A stretch of DNA of 48,719 bases from Marinifilum fragile JCM 15579 (GCF_001310955.1 NZ_BAZX01000031.1:1-48719), one strand, 5' to 3'. Shown: positions 37,877-47,281, counted from the stretch's first letter. The notes: a model not told the origin generated them from the letters alone. Made by a program: numbers and translations.

Positions 37877-38914
37877 CTACTTCGATGGATTAAATAAATT
37901 AATGTCTTTTAAATGACGATTCTTACGTTCCAAAACAAGGAATTCAATGAATAAAAGCAACAAACCGATGGCCAAAAATATCTGAAACTTCTCATCGTAA
38001 GCAGTATACACTTTAGCTTCCAATTCTGTTTTATCCATTTTGTTGATTTCTTTAAATAGAACGTTTAAACCAGTGGTTGTGTTGTTCGCAATAACTGCTT
38101 TTCCACCTCCTGCAGTTGCAATTTCCTCAACCATTTGCTGATCCAGTTTCGAAATCACAATGTTTCCTTCGTCGTCTCGTCTGAAATCACTGGAACCAGC
38201 CCCCAATGGAATAGGAGCACCCTCAGGCGAACCCATTGCGATGGTATGAACTGCAATTCCCATTTCTTTAGCCATGTTAGCGGCCTGTACTGCATCATCT
38301 TCATGGTTTTCACCGTCAGTAATCACAATAATGGCTTTACTGGCTTCGCTATCCGGAGTAAAACTTCGGGTTGCCAGTGAAATTGCAGAACCAATAGCTG
38401 TTCCTTGGATAGGAACTATATCAGTACTAATGGAAGACAAGAACAGTTTGGCTGAAGCGTAATCCGTTGTAATTGGCAATTGAGTATAGGCTTCACCTGC
38501 GAAAACAATCAGGCCAACTTTATCGTTGTTTAGTTTGTCAACCATTTTCGAAATGGCACGTTTAGCACGCTCCAAACGATTGGGCTGAATGTCTTGTGCC
38601 ATCATCGAGTTGGAAACATCCAATGCAATGATTACCTCAACACCTTTTCTTTTTATTTTCTGAAGCTTTGACCCAAATTGTGGACCTGCCACACCAATAA
38701 TGATAAAGCTTAAAGCCAATATCAAAATTGAAAATTTGTAAACAGGCCTGGTAAATGATGCATAAGGCATCAAATTAGCGATGATGTTCATCTCGCCAAA
38801 TTTTTGTAAAGCTTTTTTCTTAATTACATGGCTTACCCAGTACAACACCACCAATATTGGTATGAGTACGAATAAGTATAGAAATTCAGGATGATCGAAA
38901 CGAAACTGATCCAT
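37877..38914 (-). CDS. batB: VWA-domain protein BatB
   Basis: The 345-residue protein has an N-terminal membrane segment pair (about 10-27 and 60-80) and a VWA domain at about 90-290 with MIDAS motif D99-x-S101-x-S103. A conserved TDGENHED supplies a later ligand. A C-terminal helix lies at about 310-330. This arrangement places the VWA domain outside the membrane. It lies 35 bp after batA, and batC follows. Confidence 0.93.
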   Translation of the reverse strand: MDQFRFDHPEFLYLFVLIPILVVLYWVSHVIKKKALQKFGEMNIIANLMPYASFTRPVYKFSILILALSFIIIGVAGPQFGSKLQKIKRKGVEVIIALDVSNSMMAQDIQPNRLERAKRAISKMVDKLNNDKVGLIVFAGEAYTQLPITTDYASAKLFLSSISTDIVPIQGTAIGSAISLATRSFTPDSEASKAIIVITDGENHEDDAVQAANMAKEMGIAVHTIAMGSPEGAPIPLGAGSSDFRRDDEGNIVISKLDQQMVEEIATAGGGKAVIANNTTTGLNVLFKEINKMDKTELEAKVYTAYDEKFQIFLAIGLLLLFIEFLVLERKNRHLKDINLFNPSK

Positions 38915-38949
38915 TTATCAATGATTTTCGGTTTATCAAATAATTACAA

Positions 38950-39942
38950 TTAAGGAATGTTCCTTAATACTGAATTGCGTAATGCAATCTCTAACAGTAA
39001 AAACAATGCGCCAAACATCGCAAAGATTAAGAACTCTTCACTTTTGGTGCTGTATTGTTTTACTTCAATTTTACTTTTCTCAAGCTTATCAATTTCAGCA
39101 TAAATTGCCTTTAACTTGTTGTTGTCTGTTGCACGGAAATATTGTCCACCAGTCATTTCTGCAATTTCTTTCAGAACAGATTCATCAAACTTAACCGGCA
39201 TGTTTCTCATGCTGATACCAAAAGCCGTTTGCACAGGGTAGGGAGCCATTCCTCTGGTCCCAATCCCAATGGTGTACACACGAATGCCAAATGATTTGGC
39301 CAGCTCAGCAGCTGTTAAAGGTGCAATTTCACCTCGATTGTTATCACCATCGGTAAGTAGGATTACCACTCTCGACTTTGCTTCACTGTCCTTTAATCGG
39401 TTCACCGCATTTGCCAAACCCAAACCAATGGCAGTACCATCTTCAATCATACCACTTTGGATATCCTTGAACAGATTAATCAATACTGCATGGTCGGTAG
39501 TTAGCGGACATTGCGTAAAACTTTCTCCACTAAAAATAACCAAGCCAATTTTATCCTCAGGGCGACCTGTAATAAATTGTGTTGCTACATCTTTGGCAGC
39601 TTCCAGACGATCTGGTTCAAAATCACGAGCCAACATACTACTCGAAATATCCAAAGACATTACAATGTCGATCCCTTCGGTAATGGTATCCTGAAATTTG
39701 TTGCTCGACTGCGGACGAGCCAGTGCTATAACGATAAATGCTATTGCCAAAACACGAAACACAATCAGCGCATGACGCAAATAGTATTTGTAAGTTTTAG
39801 GAGCAGCATTAAAACTTTTTACAGTTGAAACCTGAATACTTGCATGAGCATTTTTGTCCTTCAGAATGTACCATGTAATTAATGGCAGCAGAAGCAACAA
39901 AAGGTAGAAATATTCCGGATTTGCAAATTCTATAGAACTCAT
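38950..39942 (-). CDS. batA: VWA-domain protein BatA
   Basis: The 330-residue protein has membrane segments at about 10-27 and 57-76, then a VWA domain with MIDAS D98-x-S100-x-S102 and TDGDNNRGE. A C-terminal helix lies near 308-325. The sequence resembles BatB, consistent with an ancient duplication. It lies 11 bp from the upstream membrane protein gene. BatA and BatB are expected to be activated by the neighbouring MoxR. Confidence 0.94.
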   Translation of the reverse strand: MSSIEFANPEYFYLLLLLLPLITWYILKDKNAHASIQVSTVKSFNAAPKTYKYYLRHALIVFRVLAIAFIVIALARPQSSNKFQDTITEGIDIVMSLDISSSMLARDFEPDRLEAAKDVATQFITGRPEDKIGLVIFSGESFTQCPLTTDHAVLINLFKDIQSGMIEDGTAIGLGLANAVNRLKDSEAKSRVVILLTDGDNNRGEIAPLTAAELAKSFGIRVYTIGIGTRGMAPYPVQTAFGISMRNMPVKFDESVLKEIAEMTGGQYFRATDNNKLKAIYAEIDKLEKSKIEVKQYSTKSEEFLIFAMFGALFLLLEIALRNSVLRNIP

Positions 39943-39953
39943 AGTCTATTGTT

Positions 39954-40982
39954 TCAATGTTTACTTGTTATCCTCAGATTTATCTTCTTGATCCGATTCT
40001 TCCTCTTTTTCTCCTCTTCCTTTTCTACCAAAATGGTTGATTCAATGATTTGGTAGGCATATTTCAAACTTTGTTCGTTTTCGTTTGGAAGAGGCTGGAA
40101 TTTGGCGAATTTGGCCAAATCGGCACGTTCAAGAATCTCTCTAAGATTCGCATGCCACTTGTTGTTTACTTCAACCGATTTAACTGCCTGAAGAATTTCA
40201 TCAGTAGTCGACTCTTGAGTAGACATGTTATATCTTTCATCAAGATAAGTTCTAATGGTATCCGTTAAATCTGAGTGGAACTGTTTTACTTTTCCTCCTT
40301 GCCACAACTTTTGCTGTTTGATCTCATCCAATTTCTTCAGCGCAATCACATGAGCTGGTTCAATTGGTTTCGATATAGCAAATAAAGGTTCATCTTTCTG
40401 TCGGAATCTGAAATACCAGATTAGGAATACAATTAGTGCAAGTACCAGTAATCCTCCCAATAGCCAAGGAGCAATTTCTGCAAATGATACTGGCGTTTGA
40501 ATCGGCATAACGATGTCGAAATTTCCTTTTGTAGTATCAATTTGCATGGTTTTAACGCCTAACAACAAGGTATCGGTACGTAAAATGGTATTTACATTGT
40601 CGTACACTTGAAATTCGAAAGGTTTTAACTTGTATACTCCGCCATCGAATGAGGTAATGGTATAATTCTTATTCACCTTAATTACGCCATTGTCAAGAGC
40701 AGTTGTATCCTGAGGAGTTTGCTTAATAATTTCAACTCCATTTACAATGCTATCGGAAAAAACAGGGAAGCCAATCTTAAGCTCCTTTGGTTGCTCAACC
40801 GATAATTGCAAATTAATCTGATCTCCAATTACAATTACATTGGTATCCAGTTTTACTCCGTAATTGATTCCTCCATCGTTTTGTGCAAACGAATTGTGTG
40901 AGAATAATACCGAAGCAAATACCAATGTAAAAGCAAAAGCCTTTGTCAGGAAGTTAATATGTTTTTTTATTTGATTTGCCAT
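39954..40982 (-). CDS. Bat-operon membrane protein of unknown function
   Basis: The 342-residue protein has a signal peptide (about 1-33, FSHNSFAQ), an extracytoplasmic beta-rich domain (about 35-165), one membrane helix (about 172-193) and a cytoplasmic tail rich in charged helix. This kind of protein sits between DUF58 and BatA in Bacteroidota. It resembles DUF4381-like proteins weakly; I assign no family. It is part of the operon (19-bp gap to DUF58). Confidence 0.8.
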   Translation of the reverse strand: MANQIKKHINFLTKAFAFTLVFASVLFSHNSFAQNDGGINYGVKLDTNVIVIGDQINLQLSVEQPKELKIGFPVFSDSIVNGVEIIKQTPQDTTALDNGVIKVNKNYTITSFDGGVYKLKPFEFQVYDNVNTILRTDTLLLGVKTMQIDTTKGNFDIVMPIQTPVSFAEIAPWLLGGLLVLALIVFLIWYFRFRQKDEPLFAISKPIEPAHVIALKKLDEIKQQKLWQGGKVKQFHSDLTDTIRTYLDERYNMSTQESTTDEILQAVKSVEVNNKWHANLREILERADLAKFAKFQPLPNENEQSLKYAYQIIESTILVEKEEEKKRKNRIKKINLRITSKH

Positions 40983-41001
40983 AGTTCTCAGTTACCTGAT
41001 T

Positions 41002-41874
41002 TTAGTGTCCTCTGCGTTGGAATAAGTTGATCAGTGATCTTACGTAATCCTGATCGGTTCTGATGTTCGCCACATCAACTCCCGAACGCTTAAAAACTTC
41101 GGTGGTATTTTCTTCTTGCTTGCGCCACCACCCGGCATATTTTTCACGAACTTTTTTGTTCGATGTATCTACCCAGGAATATTCTCCTGTTTCGGCATCT
41201 TTAATTTTAATCAAGCCAATGGAAGGAAGTTCCGTTTCGCGTTGATCGTAAATTTTAAGTGCCACCACATCGTGTTTTTTGTTCGCAATGGTCAAAGCAT
41301 TTTCATAATCCTTATCATCGATAAAGTCTGATATCACGAAAGTGGTACAACGCTTCTTAATGGCATTGGTCAAATATCGCAATGCATTGCTGATATCAGT
41401 ACTTCGGTGTTCAGGTTTAAAATCGATTAACTCACGAATAATTCTCAGGATATGAGTTTTCCCCTTTTTAGGAGGGATAAATTTCTCGATGGTATCCGAA
41501 AAGAAAATCACCCCAATTTTATCGTTGTTTTGGATTGCAGAGAATGCCAAAACAGCGGCAATTTCGGTAATCTGATTCTTCTTCAGTTTCGACATGGTAC
41601 CAAACTCACGGCTACCACTCACGTCAATCATCAACATTACGGTAAGCTCACGTTCCTCTTCGAACAGCTTTACGTATGGATTGTTGTAGCGCGCGGTAAC
41701 ATTCCAGTCGATGTTTCGGATATCGTCACCATACTGATATTCGCGAACCTCAGCGAAAGTCATTCCTCGACCTTTAAACGCAGAGTGATACTCACCCGCA
41801 AAAATATTGCGGGAAAGACCCCTGGTTTTGATCTCAATTTGCCTTACGCGTTTTAATAATTCACTAGTCTCCAT
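41002..41874 (-). CDS. DUF58 protein with intact MIDAS
   Basis: The 290-residue soluble protein has the DUF58 signature GDDIRNIDWNVTAR (49-62) and a VWA-like MIDAS D84-x-S86-x-S88. Unlike the paralogue at 4928-6259 it has no membrane helices and an intact metal site. It is the standard partner of the following MoxR ATPase, 56 bp away, in the Bat operon. Confidence 0.92.
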   Translation of the reverse strand: METSELLKRVRQIEIKTRGLSRNIFAGEYHSAFKGRGMTFAEVREYQYGDDIRNIDWNVTARYNNPYVKLFEEERELTVMLMIDVSGSREFGTMSKLKKNQITEIAAVLAFSAIQNNDKIGVIFFSDTIEKFIPPKKGKTHILRIIRELIDFKPEHRSTDISNALRYLTNAIKKRCTTFVISDFIDDKDYENALTIANKKHDVVALKIYDQRETELPSIGLIKIKDAETGEYSWVDTSNKKVREKYAGWWRKQEENTTEVFKRSGVDVANIRTDQDYVRSLINLFQRRGH

Positions 41875-41930
41875 AGTTCAATTAAGAATGAATAATTATT
41901 AATTAACAATTACTAATTGATAATTGCTTG

Positions 41931-42926
41931 CTACGGTACTTCAACAGTATTTAGAATTTCGCTAATGATATTTTCGCTGGTAATGTTATTTGCTTCTGCT
42001 TCGTAAGTCAATCCAATTCTGTGGCGCAACACATCGTGAGCTACAGCACGAATGTCTTCAGGAATTACATATCCTCTACGCTTGATGAATGCATAGGCTT
42101 TTGCTGCAGATGCCAAAGAGATACTTGCACGAGGCGATCCACCAAATGCAATCATTTCGTTGTATTTTTCCAATCCGTAATCACCAGGGAAACGAGTTGC
42201 GAAAATGATATCAACAATATATTTTTCAATCTTTTCATCCATGTAAACATCCTTAACCACATCGCGTGCTTTAATGATATCTTCTGGCTTTAAGATTTGT
42301 GATGCTTTAGGAAATGCCTTCAAAAGATTCTGACGCATGATTAACTGCTCTTCCTCTTTTTTAGGATAATTGATAACAACCTTTAGCATGAAACGGTCAA
42401 CCTGTGCTTCAGGAAGCGGGTAGGTACCTTCTTGCTCAATCGGGTTCTGAGTTGCCATTACCAAGAATGGTTCTTCCAGTTTATAAGTAGTGTCGCCAAT
42501 GGTAATCTGACGTTCTTGCATAGCCTCCAATAAAGCAGCCTGTACTTTTGCAGGAGCACGGTTGATCTCATCGGCAAGTATGAAGTTGGCAAAGATCGGT
42601 CCTTTTTTCACCACGAACTCCTCTTTCTTCTGGCTGTAGATCATTGTACCCAATAAATCGGCAGGCAAAAGGTCCGGAGTAAACTGAATACGGCTAAAGT
42701 CCGCATCGATAGTAGTTGAAAGTGTGTTAATGGCAAGCGTTTTTGCCAAACCAGGAACCCCTTCCAATAGGATGTGACCATTGGAAAGCATACCAATTAA
42801 AAGGCTTTCAACAAGGTGTTTCTGTCCAACAATAACTTTGTTCATCTCCATAGAAATCATATCCACAAAAGAACTTTCTCTTTGGATACGCTCATTTAGC
42901 TCTTTGATATCAACTGTTTGGATCAT
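41931..42926 (-). CDS. MoxR-family AAA+ ATPase of the Bat operon
   Basis: The 331-residue AAA+ ATPase has Walker A GVPGLAKT (56-63), Walker B FILADEINRAPAK and sensor 2 GGSPRASISLA. ATQNPIEQEGTYPLPEAQVDRF is nearly identical to the segment in the first MoxR. It heads the operon moxR-DUF58-membrane protein-batABCDE. It is expected to remodel the VWA proteins in an ATP-driven way. Confidence 0.96.
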   Translation of the reverse strand: MIQTVDIKELNERIQRESSFVDMISMEMNKVIVGQKHLVESLLIGMLSNGHILLEGVPGLAKTLAINTLSTTIDADFSRIQFTPDLLPADLLGTMIYSQKKEEFVVKKGPIFANFILADEINRAPAKVQAALLEAMQERQITIGDTTYKLEEPFLVMATQNPIEQEGTYPLPEAQVDRFMLKVVINYPKKEEEQLIMRQNLLKAFPKASQILKPEDIIKARDVVKDVYMDEKIEKYIVDIIFATRFPGDYGLEKYNEMIAFGGSPRASISLASAAKAYAFIKRRGYVIPEDIRAVAHDVLRHRIGLTYEAEANNITSENIISEILNTVEVP

Positions 42927-43214
42927 AGAAATATTAATTTGTTTACTTTAATTTTGACATAAAATGTTCCGGTTTCCCGAAAAACCTCTACAAAGATAAA
43001 TTTTTGATGATTTTATAAAAGTTTGAGGCCGTTAAAAAGTGTTAACGTTTTGAATGCTTCAAGACTTAAATCCCAAATTGCAATTCGCAAAACCCAAGGA
43101 TAAAGGATAAAGGAGCTGAATGCTTTTTGCTCTGCAAGACTCTTCGACTATTGAACTGTTGGACTTTTGTTCTTTTTACTATTTTTGTCCCAGATTAAAG
43201 AAAAACTCTACGAT

Positions 43215-43973
43215 TTGAACAAACGATATTTTATCAGGTTAAGCTATAAAGGCACAAATTATCATGGATGGCAGATTCAACCCAATGCAATTACAGTGCA
43301 GGAGGTGTTGAATAAGGCGCTATCTACCATTTTAAATTGTGAAATTAATGTGGTGGGTTGTGGTAGAACCGATACAGGGGTTCATGCCAGTGATTTTTAT
43401 GCACATTTTGATGTGGATGAGCAAGTGACTTTTGATTGCGATAAATTAAGCTTTCGTTTGAATCGTTTTTTGCCTCACGATATTGCCATTAAGCAAACTT
43501 TTCAGGTGAGGGAAGAGGCACATACACGTTTTGATGCTACCGCCAGAACCTATCATTACTTTATCACCAAAGAGAAGAATCCTTTTCGATTGGAATCGCA
43601 CTGGAAGCTAACTTACGAATTGGATGTGCAAAAAATGAACGAGGCGGCTAAAATTCTGTTCGAATTCGAAGATTTTACCAGCTTTAGCAAGCTGCACACC
43701 GATGTGAAAACCAATAACTGCAAAATTTACCAGGCAGAATGGAAGGATAATGGCGATGAGTTGGTGTTTACCGTTAAGGCCGATCGTTTCCTTCGCAATA
43801 TGGTTCGTGCCATTGTAGGTACCTTGGTTGAGGTGGGCCGAGGGAAAATGAATCTGGAAGATTTCCGCCAGGTAATCGAAAGCAAGAACCGATCGAATGC
43901 TGGTTCATCGGTTCCAGGTCATGGCTTGTTTTTGGCTGCAATTGATTATCCCGAATCCATTAGAGATTTGTAG
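43215..43973 (+). CDS. truA: tRNA pseudouridine synthase A
   Basis: The protein has 252 residues from TTG 43215 (MNKRYFIRLSYKG), chosen because homologues begin here and no ATG exists upstream in frame. The nucleophile is D53 in GCGRTDTGVHA. Other TruA features are YHGWQ near 16 and HGLF near the end. It makes pseudouridine at positions 38-40 of tRNA. An in-frame TTG at 43167 gives an unsupported extension. Confidence 0.93.
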   Translation: MNKRYFIRLSYKGTNYHGWQIQPNAITVQEVLNKALSTILNCEINVVGCGRTDTGVHASDFYAHFDVDEQVTFDCDKLSFRLNRFLPHDIAIKQTFQVREEAHTRFDATARTYHYFITKEKNPFRLESHWKLTYELDVQKMNEAAKILFEFEDFTSFSKLHTDVKTNNCKIYQAEWKDNGDELVFTVKADRFLRNMVRAIVGTLVEVGRGKMNLEDFRQVIESKNRSNAGSSVPGHGLFLAAIDYPESIRDL

Positions 43974-43989
43974 TTGCTAGGCAGATCAT

Positions 43990-44007
43990 TCTCCTCAAAT
44001 GAGGAGA
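43990..44007. terminator. Weak hairpin after truA
   Basis: TCTCCTC and GAGGAGA pair around AAAT at 43990-44007. There is no T run, so a terminator role is only possible. Confidence 0.35.
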
Positions 44008-44027
44008 GCTTAATTGTCAGGTACATT

Positions 44028-45056
44028 TTATTGAATGTGAAGTAATCCGGAATGATCTATCAAATAGGTGAAAAACAGGGATAGTAAGAATGCGATAATT
44101 GGAGCGATGATCCACATGATAAAAAAACGATCGACTTCAGTTTTTTTGAATATGTTACGAAAGCCTAGTTTGGCAACTCCAATACCGATTATTGCTCCCA
44201 CGTTAAGCTGAACCAAAGAGGTGGGTATCCCTTTAATTAAGGATGCACCAAGAAGAAGACTGGCCGAAATGAATGCAATAATTACAGCTTCTATTTTGCC
44301 AAACAGAACAATTTGCTTTCCTGTATTTTGAACAATCTTATCTCCAAATATGGAACTGCCAATACTAAAACTTGGCGCTACAATTAGTGTAGCAAGTATT
44401 AACACCTGTAAATATTGATTTTTTGCAACATTAAGCTCGATACACGCCATGGATGAAAGGGGACCTGCTGCATTGGCAACATTGTTTGTTCCTATTGAAA
44501 AAGCAACATACATCGACATTGCAAGGATCAAACCTTTTAAAATATAGCTGTTATTTAATTTTTTTGAAATGGTATAACCCCGTTTTCGAATGGGCCTGTA
44601 GATGTATTTCCCGGCCATGTATGCCAGTGCAAAAGAGAGCAGTGGCATAACAAACCATGTTGGAATGATTTCAAACAGTAGTTTGTCTGAATTTAAGGAA
44701 TCGAAATACAAAGCAGGTGCGGTAACCGCCATAACTGTTGCCTGACTGGTAGATTGTGGGATTCCAAATAGATTGGCAATGAGCAATGAAAAAGCTACTG
44801 AGAGCAAAATAATGGATACAATCGAAAAGCTCATCAGTTCGGGACTAAGCAAACCTTTTCCAATGGTTTTAGCCGTTTCTTTGCCTCCTATAATTGCACC
44901 AAGAAATACCATTAAGCCGAATAAACCGGGAATTAAATTCTTTTTGATGACATTAGCTCCGTAGGCAGCCGAAAACGCAGGAGCAGTACCACTTCCTCCC
45001 ATGGTGATGGATAAAAAAATTGCAATGACAAATGGTATTAAAAATGGAATTAACAT
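44028..45056 (-). CDS. PiT-family phosphate/sulfate permease
   Basis: The 342-residue protein has about ten hydrophobic segments and two PHO4-type signatures. The N-terminal one reads GGSGTAPAFSAAYGAN and the central one GTNNVANAAGP, where the usual form is GANDVANA. The aspartate-to-asparagine change may alter ion coupling or specificity. Phosphate, or sulfate as in CysP, is the likely substrate. It is monocistronic, transcribed toward truA. Confidence 0.85.
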   Translation of the reverse strand: MLIPFLIPFVIAIFLSITMGGSGTAPAFSAAYGANVIKKNLIPGLFGLMVFLGAIIGGKETAKTIGKGLLSPELMSFSIVSIILLSVAFSLLIANLFGIPQSTSQATVMAVTAPALYFDSLNSDKLLFEIIPTWFVMPLLSFALAYMAGKYIYRPIRKRGYTISKKLNNSYILKGLILAMSMYVAFSIGTNNVANAAGPLSSMACIELNVAKNQYLQVLILATLIVAPSFSIGSSIFGDKIVQNTGKQIVLFGKIEAVIIAFISASLLLGASLIKGIPTSLVQLNVGAIIGIGVAKLGFRNIFKKTEVDRFFIMWIIAPIIAFLLSLFFTYLIDHSGLLHIQ

Positions 45057-45177
45057 AGAATGAATATTTTGATTTTATAGAAAACAAAAATATCATCCGA
45101 TAATTGGGAATGGAACAGTTCTTAAGCGTAATGTTGTAGGTATATGTGCGTATTTTAGCTTGAACCTGGCTAATTAA

Positions 45178-45816
45178 TTACACTTCGAAAATGTGATGCT
45201 TGATGGCGTAAACAACAAGAGATGCTGTGTTTTTTGATTGAGTTTTTAAGAGTAAGTTTTCGCGATGTTTGTCAACGGTGCGCTTGCTTATGCATAATTG
45301 GTTTGCAATTTCGTGGTTTGATAGCCCTTTACAGATATTATAAAGAATCTCTATTTCTCTTTGGGTAAGATCAGATTTGTTGTTGTATTTATGACTTAGG
45401 TTTTTAAAGATGCTTTCGAGAATTTCAGTGGAAAAAAAGCTATTGTCGTTGATTACCGCTTCAATGGCTTGTTGAACCTCTTCGAATTTAGAGTTTTTAA
45501 GCAGAAAAGCCTTTGCCCCCGCGTTAATCATTTCCGAATAATAGTTCTCATTGGCGTGCATCGAAAGGGCAATGATTTTTGTGTTGGGGTATTTCTTGCA
45601 TACCTCTTTGCTTGATTCAATTCCATTCATTACAGGCATTTCGATATCCATTAAAACAATATCAGCATACCAACCTGATAAAAGTATCATTAAATCCTTT
45701 CCATTGCCAGCTTCTTTGATTTCACAATTTTCCATTTGCTGTTCAAGAAGAAACTTTAATCCTTCTCTGAATAGTTCATGATCGTCGACTACAGCAATCT
45801 TTAGTACTGATTTCAT
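45178..45816 (-). CDS. NarL/LuxR-type response regulator
   Basis: The 212-residue protein has a receiver domain with acidic pair D11-D12, phosphoacceptor D57 (LMDIEMP) and K in LLKNS. A LuxR-type helix-turn-helix follows at about 148-205 (LTQREIEILYNICKGLSNHEIA). It binds DNA after phosphorylation by the kinase encoded upstream; its ATG overlaps the kinase stop by four bases. Targets are not evident. Confidence 0.93.
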   Translation of the reverse strand: MKSVLKIAVVDDHELFREGLKFLLEQQMENCEIKEAGNGKDLMILLSGWYADIVLMDIEMPVMNGIESSKEVCKKYPNTKIIALSMHANENYYSEMINAGAKAFLLKNSKFEEVQQAIEAVINDNSFFSTEILESIFKNLSHKYNNKSDLTQREIEILYNICKGLSNHEIANQLCISKRTVDKHRENLLLKTQSKNTASLVVYAIKHHIFEV

Positions 45817-46124
45817 TTTTCAGGAATTTCAATTTTCACATAACAACCTCTGTGTTGTTTATTATTCATCTGAACAGTGCCATTTAATGATCGAACCCTC
45901 GATTTGATATTCGAGATACCCATCCCTTCCGTATTGTCCTGTAAAGGAGAATAAGCTTTGCCATTATCAGTATAAATTAACTGCAATTTGCGTTGGTATT
46001 GCAAAAGAGATATGTCAATTTTAGTGGCATTGGCATGTTTTATTGTATTGGTTATTAACTCTCCAATAACCCTGTAAATCACGATTTCTATATTATAATC
46101 ACCCTTTGCATGATTCAATTTCAA
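45813..46124 (-). CDS. Histidine kinase, C-terminal ATPase fragment
   Basis: This 103-residue frame encodes the HATPase_c part, with N box ELITNTIKHANATK, a DNGKAYSP G1 box and GMGISNIKSRV. It has only a TTG start, overlapping the TGA stop of the upstream fragment (TTGA). It is the continuation of the kinase at 46121-46753 after a one-base deletion. It is not expected to work alone. Confidence 0.75.
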   Translation of the reverse strand: MKLNHAKGDYNIEIVIYRVIGELITNTIKHANATKIDISLLQYQRKLQLIYTDNGKAYSPLQDNTEGMGISNIKSRVRSLNGTVQMNNKQHRGCYVKIEIPEK

Positions 46125-46753
46125 ATTAAGAGATATCTGAATCTGTTCGGTAGATGTATGCCTTCAATGAATGTTTTAATGGCCTTTTCCAACCCGAATC
46201 GCTCAAGAATGTGGGGGCTTAATTTGTTCGATAGCTCTTTAATCGAAAGAATGGCTTCATCGGTAGCATGGTCGACCTTTTGCAATAGTTCTGCGTTTTT
46301 TGGATGAACCATGCTATTGTTTATGGCAGAAACAGTCATCTTAATGCTCGATAAAATTGGACCTAAACCATCGTGCAGCTCTTTTGCAAAAATCTGACGT
46401 TCGTTCTCCTCAGTTTTAATCACGGCATTTAATATTTTGGCTTCACTGTCTTTTCGAAGTTTATTAATTTGATCCTGAAGCTGAAAAATTCTTCGGATGT
46501 AGAAAGCGCCAAAGAACATTAAAAGTGAAATAAAAACAGCAATCCAGTTGGCGAGCGTAAAAATATCGGTATTTGGAGGTGCGGTCCACAGCTGAACCAG
46601 CTCGATACATCGTCTGATCGCCATTAACAAAAAACCAGTAGATATGAGTATCCAGGAGCTGTTGAACTTTGTTTTAGGGATTAATTTTATTGTGATATAA
46701 AATGCCCCAAATTGTAATAGTACAGATATTATAAGTGCCACATGCAAAATCAT
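46121..46753 (-). CDS. Histidine kinase, N-terminal fragment (frameshifted)
   Basis: The 210-residue frame has three membrane segments (about 4-24, 31-48 and 68-88) and a HisKA_3 dimerisation domain with phosphoacceptor H127 in KELHDGLGP. It ends in unrelated residues RFRYLLI. Adding one base near 46143-46152 would continue it as ...LPN-IQISLNLKLNHAKGD into the ATPase fragment, giving a NarX-like kinase of about 310 residues. Partner of the NarL-type regulator. Confidence 0.85.
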   Translation of the reverse strand: MILHVALIISVLLQFGAFYITIKLIPKTKFNSSWILISTGFLLMAIRRCIELVQLWTAPPNTDIFTLANWIAVFISLLMFFGAFYIRRIFQLQDQINKLRKDSEAKILNAVIKTEENERQIFAKELHDGLGPILSSIKMTVSAINNSMVHPKNAELLQKVDHATDEAILSIKELSNKLSPHILERFGLEKAIKTFIEGIHLPNRFRYLLI

Positions 46754-46937
46754 GTTACAATATTAGGGATATTATTTATGAAAGGCTTACGTGAATAAAC
46801 GTATAATTTCAATTGGAATATAAAAGTCTTCTTATACCAGTTAGCTTTCAATACTTGGATGGCTGACATGTGTAAAAGTTGTTTTCATTGAGATCAATTA
46901 TCCTGAGTTTGTAAGACTCTTTTACATGGTTTTCTTG

Positions 46938-47048
46938 TTCCGCAAAGCCTTTTTGTTATTCCGTAACATTAGGTGATTGGTCCGTTCGTGAAAATCATCT
47001 TTCAGAACGGTATTTTACCATTTCCGCTACAAAGGTTAGTATTTCCTT
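46938..47048 (-). repeat. Left arm of inverted 21-bp array
   Basis: The motif TTCCGC or near variants begins at 46938, 46959, 46980, 47001, 47022 and 47043, exactly 21 bp apart. The unit at 46980 lacks the first T (GTCCG), 47001 reads TTCAG and 47043 TTCCTT. The motif is the complement of the GCGGAA of the right arm, so the two arms face each other. Confidence 0.75.
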
Positions 47049-47071
47049 TATGCAAAGGAGGTAGTGATTTG

Positions 47072-47281
47072 GTGTGCGGAAGGGGTTCCCTCGTGTGCTG
47101 AAGAACCAAACTTGTGTGCTGAAGAACTTCCCCTGTGTGCGGAAGGGGTCCCCTTGTGTGCTGAAGAAGAAAATCGGCGTGCTGAAGGGGTACCTGGCTG
47201 TGCGGAAAGGGTACCTCGGTGTGCGGAAACCATTTCTTCGTGTGCGGAACAGGTTTTTAATGTTGCGGAAATAGGTATTGG
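47072..47281 (+). repeat. Right arm: ten 21-bp units with GTGTGCGGAA core
   Basis: Ten units begin every 21 bp from 47072 to 47261. Each has a conserved ten-base head (GTGTGCGGAA, or CTGAA in four units) followed by about eleven variable bases. The GC content is higher than its surroundings. The 21-bp unit keeps several reading frames open, but I see no support for translation. It lies between the kinase gene start and the terminator of the next minus gene. Confidence 0.9.

Noticed and set aside
42927..43214. Gene between moxR and truA
   Set aside because: No frame with coding character; only the presumed promoters of the two divergent genes.
47054..47062. Strong ribosome binding site starting a gene in the array
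   Set aside because: Spacing to the nearest start in the CAE frame is two bases; this looks fortuitous, and Bacteroidota rarely use such sites.
47072..47281. CRISPR array
   Set aside because: Ten-base cores with 11-base gaps are far too short, and an inverted arm is present.
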